Assembly (NCBI GenBank): GCA_017412645.1 | Contig: JAFPWX010000019.1 | Coordinates: forward strand, 85,015-149,014 | Direction of reading: 5' to 3' | Length of the DNA stretch: 64,000 bases | Source of the DNA: Bacteroidales bacterium | GTDB taxonomy: Bacteria; Bacteroidota; Bacteroidia; Bacteroidales; UBA932 | Shown here: positions 60,013 to 64,000 of the stretch, in pieces | Position numbering within the stretch: position 1 is the first letter of the stretch | How the letters are laid out: each line of letters opens with the position of its first letter | Translations under genes and position numbers: made by a program | The notes under the pieces: model-generated | Database searches by the model: none | The model's input: only the letters and a program-made list of their open reading frames with translations | What the model was told of the DNA's origin: nothing

Positions 60013-60129
60013 ATGAAAGTAAAGACATCCATCAAGAAGCGCAGCGAAGATTGCAAGATCGTAAGGCGTAAAGGTCGCCTCTACGTCATCTGCAAGAAGA
60101 ACCCCAAGTTCAAGATGCGCCAAGGTTAA
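60013..60129 (+). CDS. rpmJ: 50S ribosomal protein L36 (zinc-free variant)
   Basis: A 38-residue product [14 protein letters not shown]...[23 protein letters not shown]36 is a small late-assembly protein of the large subunit. In the zinc form four ligands (three Cys and one His) occur; here one Cys is Ser (KKRSEDC) and the His is Lys, so it should not bind zinc. It lies between infA and rpsM as usual. Confidence 0.95.
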   Translation: MKVKTSIKKRSEDCKIVRRKGRLYVICKKNPKFKMRQG

Positions 60130-60161
60130 TAAGTTGTATAACAAATAATTACAGATAAGTT

Positions 60162-60536
60162 ATGGCAAGAATAGCCGGTGTTGATTTACCCAACAACAAA
60201 AGAGGAGACGTGGGTCTGACCTACATCTTCGGTATCGGCCGCAGCACCGCGAGGAAGATCCTCGAGAAATGCGGCATCGACAGCGCCATCAAGTGCGGCG
60301 ACTGGGACGACGCCCAGACCGCGGCCATCCGTGCCGAGGTTTCTGAACTCCGCATCGAAGGCGAACTCCGCACCACCGTCCAGATGAACATCAAGCGACT
60401 GATGGACATCGGATGCTATCGCGGAATCCGTCACCGCGCAGGGCTTCCCGTCCGCGGACAGAGCACCAAGAACAACGCCCGTACCCGCAAGGGCAAGAAG
60501 AAGACCGTTGCCAACAAGAAGAAAGCAACCAAGTAA
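60162..60536 (+). CDS. rpsM: 30S ribosomal protein S13
   Basis: S13 forms a bridge to the large subunit and contacts the P-site tRNA. The 124-residue product starts [20 protein letters not shown] and has [17 protein letters not shown] and the basic Lys-rich tail. Confidence 0.98.
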   Translation: MARIAGVDLPNNKRGDVGLTYIFGIGRSTARKILEKCGIDSAIKCGDWDDAQTAAIRAEVSELRIEGELRTTVQMNIKRLMDIGCYRGIRHRAGLPVRGQSTKNNARTRKGKKKTVANKKKATK

Positions 60537-60548
60537 TCCCTGAAAATT

Positions 60549-60935
60549 ATGGCAAAGAAAACTACAACATCCAAGAGGGTTGTTAAGGTAGAGGCCTACG
60601 GTGAAGCCCATATCACCTCCACCTTCAACAACGTGATCGTGACCCTCACCAATGGTCAGGGCCAGGTCATCAGCTGGAGCTCCGCCGGTAAGTGCGGTTT
60701 CAGGGGTTCCAAGAAGAACACTCCGTACGCCGCCCAGATGGCAGCCGAGGACGCAAGCAAGACTGCTTACGATGCCGGCCTCCGCAGGGTAAAGGTGTAT
60801 GTGAAGGGTCCCGGTGCAGGTCGTGAAAGCGCCATCCGCACCATCAACAACGCGGGTATCACCGTGTCCGAAATCGTGGACATCACCCCGATGCCCCACA
60901 ACGGTTGCAGACCCAAAGGCCGTCGTAAAGTTTAA
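60549..60935 (+). CDS. rpsK: 30S ribosomal protein S11
   Basis: S11 lies on the platform of the small subunit. The 128-residue product has [19 protein letters not shown], the signature [18 protein letters not shown], and ends [17 protein letters not shown]. Confidence 0.98.
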   Translation: MAKKTTTSKRVVKVEAYGEAHITSTFNNVIVTLTNGQGQVISWSSAGKCGFRGSKKNTPYAAQMAAEDASKTAYDAGLRRVKVYVKGPGAGRESAIRTINNAGITVSEIVDITPMPHNGCRPKGRRKV

Positions 60936-60954
60936 CCTTTAAAGCACAGTTACC

Positions 60955-61557
60955 ATGGCAAGATATACAGGTCCGACCACCAAGATCGCCCGTAAGTTTG
61001 GCAGCCCCATCTACGGAGCAGACAAGAATTTCGAAAAGCGTAACTATCCTCCGGGACAGCACGGTCTCGCAGCAAAGCGCAAGAAGGCCAAGGAATACGG
61101 CACCCAGCTCGCTGAAAAGCAGAAGGTGAAGTACATGTACGGAGTTCTGGAGCGTCAGTTCCACAACACCTACGACAAGGCTTCCCGCATGGCAGGTCAG
61201 AAGGGTGAGAACCTCATCCTCCTCCTTGAGAGCCGTCTCGACAATGTGGTTTACCGCCTCGGCATCGCCCCCACCAGGGCCGCTGCACGTCAGCTCGTGA
61301 ACCATCATCACATCACCCTCAACGGCAAGGTGTGCAGCATCCCCTCCACCAGGGTCATGCCCGGCGACGCAGTAGCAGTCCGCGAGCGCTCCCGCAGCCT
61401 TGAGGTCATCCAGGCCAGTGTCGCCTCCGCCACCAAGTTCTCGTGGCTCGAGTTCGACGCCGCCACCCTTACCGGCAAGTTCCTCAACATCCCCGCCAGG
61501 GCAGACGTCCCCGAGGATATCAACGAACAGCTCATCGTCGACCTCTACTCCAAATAA
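60955..61557 (+). CDS. rpsD: 30S ribosomal protein S4
   Basis: S4 starts small-subunit assembly and in E. coli represses the alpha operon. The 200-residue product begins MARYTGPTTKIARKFG and has the S4 domain (NVVYRLGIAPTRAAARQLVNHHHITLNGK). Position before rpoA is canonical. Confidence 0.98.
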   Translation: MARYTGPTTKIARKFGSPIYGADKNFEKRNYPPGQHGLAAKRKKAKEYGTQLAEKQKVKYMYGVLERQFHNTYDKASRMAGQKGENLILLLESRLDNVVYRLGIAPTRAAARQLVNHHHITLNGKVCSIPSTRVMPGDAVAVRERSRSLEVIQASVASATKFSWLEFDAATLTGKFLNIPARADVPEDINEQLIVDLYSK

Positions 61558-61575
61558 TCTTTAATACCGGATATC

Positions 61576-62586
61576 ATGGCAATTTTAGCATTTCAGAAGC
61601 CCGATAAGGTGATAATGCTCGAAGGCACCAACACCCTCGGCAGGTTTGAGTTCCGCCCGCTTGAGCCCGGCTACGGCCAGACCATCGGCAACGCACTCCG
61701 CCGCATTCTCCTCGCTTCTCTCGAAGGCTTCGCCATCTCCCAGATCAGGGTCAGCGGCGTAGACAACGAGTTCGCCACCATCCCCGGTGTTATCGAAGGC
61801 ATGCAGGAAATCATCCTCAACCTCAAGCAGGTTCGTTTCAAGAGGATGGTAGAAAGCGTGGATTCGGAGGAGGTCAACCTCACCATCAGCGGAAAGCAGG
61901 AGTTTACCGCCGAAGACATCTCCAAGGGACTGTCTTCCTTCAAGGTGCTCAACCCCGAGCAGCACATCTGCTCCATGGAGCCTTCCGTGAAGATCGACAT
62001 CAATATTCTCATCACCAAGGGACGCGGCTTCGTTCCCGCCGAGGAATCCCGCGACGCGAACACTCCCATCGGTACCATTGCGGTAGACGCTATCTACACT
62101 CCTATCCGCAACGTCAACTGGACCGTTGAGAACTGGCGCGTGGAGCAGAAGACCGACTATGAAAAGCTCACGCTCGAAATAGTCACCGACGGCTCCATCA
62201 CCCCCGCCGCCGCCCTTCAGGATGCAGCTAACATCCTCATCTACCATTTGAAGCTCTTCACCGACGGAGACAAAATCTCCATCGAGAGCGAGGCCGAACC
62301 CGATGCAAAGGAACTCGACGAAGAGAGCCTGCGCACCAGGCACGTCCTGCTCACCAAGCTCAGCGACATGGGTCTCAGCGTGCGTGCCTACAACTGCCTC
62401 AAGGCAGCCGACATCGACACCTTCGCCGACCTCGTCAGCTACAGCCGCGCCGAGCTCATGAAGTTCCGCAACTTCGGCCGCAAGAGCCTCAACGAAATCG
62501 ACGTCCTCGTCGAGAAGATGAAGCTTTCCTTCGGAATGGATGTAAGCAAGTACAATATCGAACCCAAGAACAAGAACATTATCTAA
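61576..62586 (+). CDS. rpoA: RNA polymerase alpha subunit
   Basis: Alpha dimerises to nucleate RNA polymerase and its C-terminal domain contacts DNA and activators. The 336-residue product has the N-terminal [23 protein letters not shown] and the CTD segment [21 protein letters not shown]...[12 protein letters not shown] with the helix-hairpin-helix. rplQ starts 1 nt after the stop. Confidence 0.98.
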   Translation: MAILAFQKPDKVIMLEGTNTLGRFEFRPLEPGYGQTIGNALRRILLASLEGFAISQIRVSGVDNEFATIPGVIEGMQEIILNLKQVRFKRMVESVDSEEVNLTISGKQEFTAEDISKGLSSFKVLNPEQHICSMEPSVKIDINILITKGRGFVPAEESRDANTPIGTIAVDAIYTPIRNVNWTVENWRVEQKTDYEKLTLEIVTDGSITPAAALQDAANILIYHLKLFTDGDKISIESEAEPDAKELDEESLRTRHVLLTKLSDMGLSVRAYNCLKAADIDTFADLVSYSRAELMKFRNFGRKSLNEIDVLVEKMKLSFGMDVSKYNIEPKNKNII

Positions 62587-62587
62587 G

Positions 62588-63109
62588 ATGAGACACAATA
62601 AAGCAGTAAATCATCTCGGCCGTCAGAGCGGACACCGCAAGGCTCTGCTCGCGAACATGGCATCTTCGCTCATCCTGAAGAAGCGCATCACCACGACCGT
62701 CGCCAAGGCAAAGGCCCTCAAGCCCTACCTCGAACCCCTCGTGACCAAGAGCAAGGAAGACACCACGCACAACCGTCGCGTAGTCTTCAGCTATCTCAAG
62801 GATAAGAACGCCGTTTCCGAGCTCTTCCGCGTCATCGCCCCGAAGATCGCCGACCGTCCGGGCGGATACCTCCGTATCCTCCACACCGGCTTCCGTCAGG
62901 GAGACGCCGCTGAAATGGCCCTCATAGAGTTCGTCGACTTCAACGAGGCAGCCCTCGCTTCCGGAAAGAAGGAAGAGAAGAAGGCCACCCGCCGCAGCCG
63001 CTCCAAGAAGGCAGCAGAGCCCGCCGCAGAGGCCGCTCCCGCCGCCGAGCCGGTAGCTGAAGAAGCTCCCGCAGCAGAGCCTGCAGCCGAAGAGCCCAAG
63101 GCCGAGTAA
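62588..63109 (+). CDS. rplQ: 50S ribosomal protein L17 with Ala/Glu/Pro-rich tail
   Basis: L17 lies near the tunnel exit. The 173-residue product begins [21 protein letters not shown] and has [22 protein letters not shown] and [23 protein letters not shown]-terminal tail (about 125-173) of Lys-rich then Ala/Glu/Pro-rich sequence makes it longer than the 127 residues of E. coli. It ends the block and is followed by a terminator. Confidence 0.97.
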   Translation: MRHNKAVNHLGRQSGHRKALLANMASSLILKKRITTTVAKAKALKPYLEPLVTKSKEDTTHNRRVVFSYLKDKNAVSELFRVIAPKIADRPGGYLRILHTGFRQGDAAEMALIEFVDFNEAALASGKKEEKKATRRSRSKKAAEPAAEAAPAAEPVAEEAPAAEPAAEEPKAE

Positions 63110-63130
63110 GCCATTCCGGCTCAAGCGAAG

Positions 63131-63164
63131 ACCCCGCAAGGTGAAACAACTTTGCGGGGTTTTT
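63131..63164 (+). terminator. rho-independent terminator after rplQ
   Basis: ACCCCGCAA pairs with TTGCGGGGT around a short loop, followed by TTTT. It lies 21 nt after the rplQ stop, ending the spc/alpha block. Confidence 0.85.
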
Positions 63165-63166
63165 CA

Positions 63167-63174
63167 TATATTTG
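63167..63174 (+). promoter_or_regulatory. candidate -7 box (TATATTTG) of hppA
   Basis: TATATTTG follows the rplQ terminator directly and lies about 70 nt before the hppA ATG. A -33 box at the right distance is not seen. Confidence 0.4.
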
Positions 63175-63244
63175 TAAAATCTGATACAGTTTTTTGGATG
63201 AAAAATAGAAGATTTTACAGACACTACTAATAACCAAACAGAAT

Positions 63245-64000
63245 ATGAATCCTTTGTTCTTTGCAGTTCCCATCGCCTCGGTCGTAGCACTGGCCTTCGC
63301 GTTCATCTTCTATCGTCAGATGAAGAAGGAAGATGAGGGAACCCCGACCATGAAACAGATTGCCCAATACGTCCGTGAGGGCGCAATGGCCTATCTGAAA
63401 CAGCAGTACAAGGTAGTCATCATCGTGTTTGCGGTACTCGCCGTGTTCTTTGCCGTGCTGGCATATGTCTTTCACGTGCAGAACCCCTGGGTGCCGGGCG
63501 CATTCCTCACCGGAGGTTTCTTCTCCGGCCTCGCCGGTTATATCGGCATGCGCACGGCCACATACGCATCGGGCCGCACCGCAAACGCCGCAAGGCGCTC
63601 CCTGAACGCCGGTCTCAAGGTTGCTTTCCGCAGCGGCGCCGTCATGGGTCTCACCGTAGTGGGCCTTGGCCTTCTGGATATCGCCCTCTGGTATATAGTT
63701 CTTAACGCCTTCGTGGTTGAGGCCACAGACGCCCAGAAGCTCGTGGTCATCACCACCACCATGCTCACCTTCGGAATGGGTGCCTCCACGCAGGCCCTCT
63801 TCGCCCGTGTGGGCGGCGGCATCTACACCCAGGCGGCCGACGTGGGCGCGGACATCGTGGGTAAGGTCGAGTCCGATCTTCCGGAAGACGATCCCCGCAA
63901 CCCCGCTACCATAGCCGATAACGTGGGCGACATCGTGGGCGTCGTGGCCGGCATGGGAGCAGACCTCTATGAGAGCTATTGCGGCAGTATCTTGAGTTCC
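63245..64000 (+). CDS. hppA: membrane-bound pyrophosphatase (3' partial)
   Basis: HppA couples PPi hydrolysis to pumping of H+ or Na+ across the membrane. The first 252 residues are in the window: an N-terminal helix (PLFFAVPIASVVALAFAFIF), REGAMAYLKQQYKV, SGRTANAARRSLNAGLKVAFRSGAVMG and the substrate-site motif ADVGADIVGKVE followed by DNVGDIVG. The ion specificity depends on residues further on and cannot be told. The gene continues beyond base 64000. Confidence 0.95.
   Translation, partial: MNPLFFAVPIASVVALAFAFIFYRQMKKEDEGTPTMKQIAQYVREGAMAYLKQQYKVVIIVFAVLAVFFAVLAYVFHVQNPWVPGAFLTGGFFSGLAGYIGMRTATYASGRTANAARRSLNAGLKVAFRSGAVMGLTVVGLGLLDIALWYIVLNAFVVEATDAQKLVVITTTMLTFGMGASTQALFARVGGGIYTQAADVGADIVGKVESDLPEDDPRNPATIADNVGDIVGVVAGMGADLYESYCGSILSS

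Overview
The window comes from an anaerobic member of the Bacteroidales (Bacteroidota), probably an uncultured gut-type lineage. The evidence is the TAnnTTTG-type -7 promoter boxes in front of many genes, families typical of the phylum (DUF4270, DUF3098, DUF4294, SusE/F-like and BACON-like lipoproteins, a short glycogen synthase), and the GC-rich codon use with many long antisense shadow frames. The species cannot be named from the sequence.

The backbone is the ribosomal-protein supercluster in its classical order, but broken into three collinear blocks on the + strand: fusA-rpsJ (2-1302), rplC-D-W-B-rpsS-rplV-rpsC (14051-17918), and rplP through rplQ with secY, map, infA and rpoA (52567-63109). 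About 12.7 kb and 34.6 kb of unrelated genes separate the blocks. Each later block has its own promoter, and the two leaders resemble each other. hppA follows and runs off the end.

The first interval (1.3-14 kb) holds a tRNA-Met, a hairpin-rich spacer, GtrA and DUF456 membrane proteins, a flavodiiron O2/NO reductase, a degenerate Fic protein with a winged helix, an AT-rich C10 protease with a possible partner, and a minus-strand run dsbD-cdaA-mutS2-yraN-manC. dsbD carries two in-frame copies of a palindromic repeat that also occurs between genes.

The second interval (18-52.5 kb) holds a WG-repeat protein, a SusE/F-like lipoprotein, a UPF0597 protein, and an [FeFe]-hydrogenase locus. hydG and hydF lie on +. 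Facing them is a ten-gene minus-strand operon with the HydABC-type enzyme, a HydS-like putative sensor, two DRTGG proteins, two HATPase proteins, a PHP protein and a cysteine-less ferredoxin-like protein. Then come a phosphatase, a lipoprotein/outer-membrane pair, a phosphotransferase, a beta-propeller sensor kinase with its regulator, a run of accessory genes with a preA remnant, a tRNA-Leu(UAA) interrupted by a group I intron, DUF4270 with glycogen synthase, and ftsX-DUF3098-uppP-lpxH.

The most notable signals are the split ribosomal operon, the intron-bearing tRNA-Leu, a family of composite palindromic elements that also enters coding sequence, a 33-bp promoter cassette repeated before three unrelated genes, the pseudo-Fic protein, many very short 5' leaders, and a gene whose best start codon is ACG.
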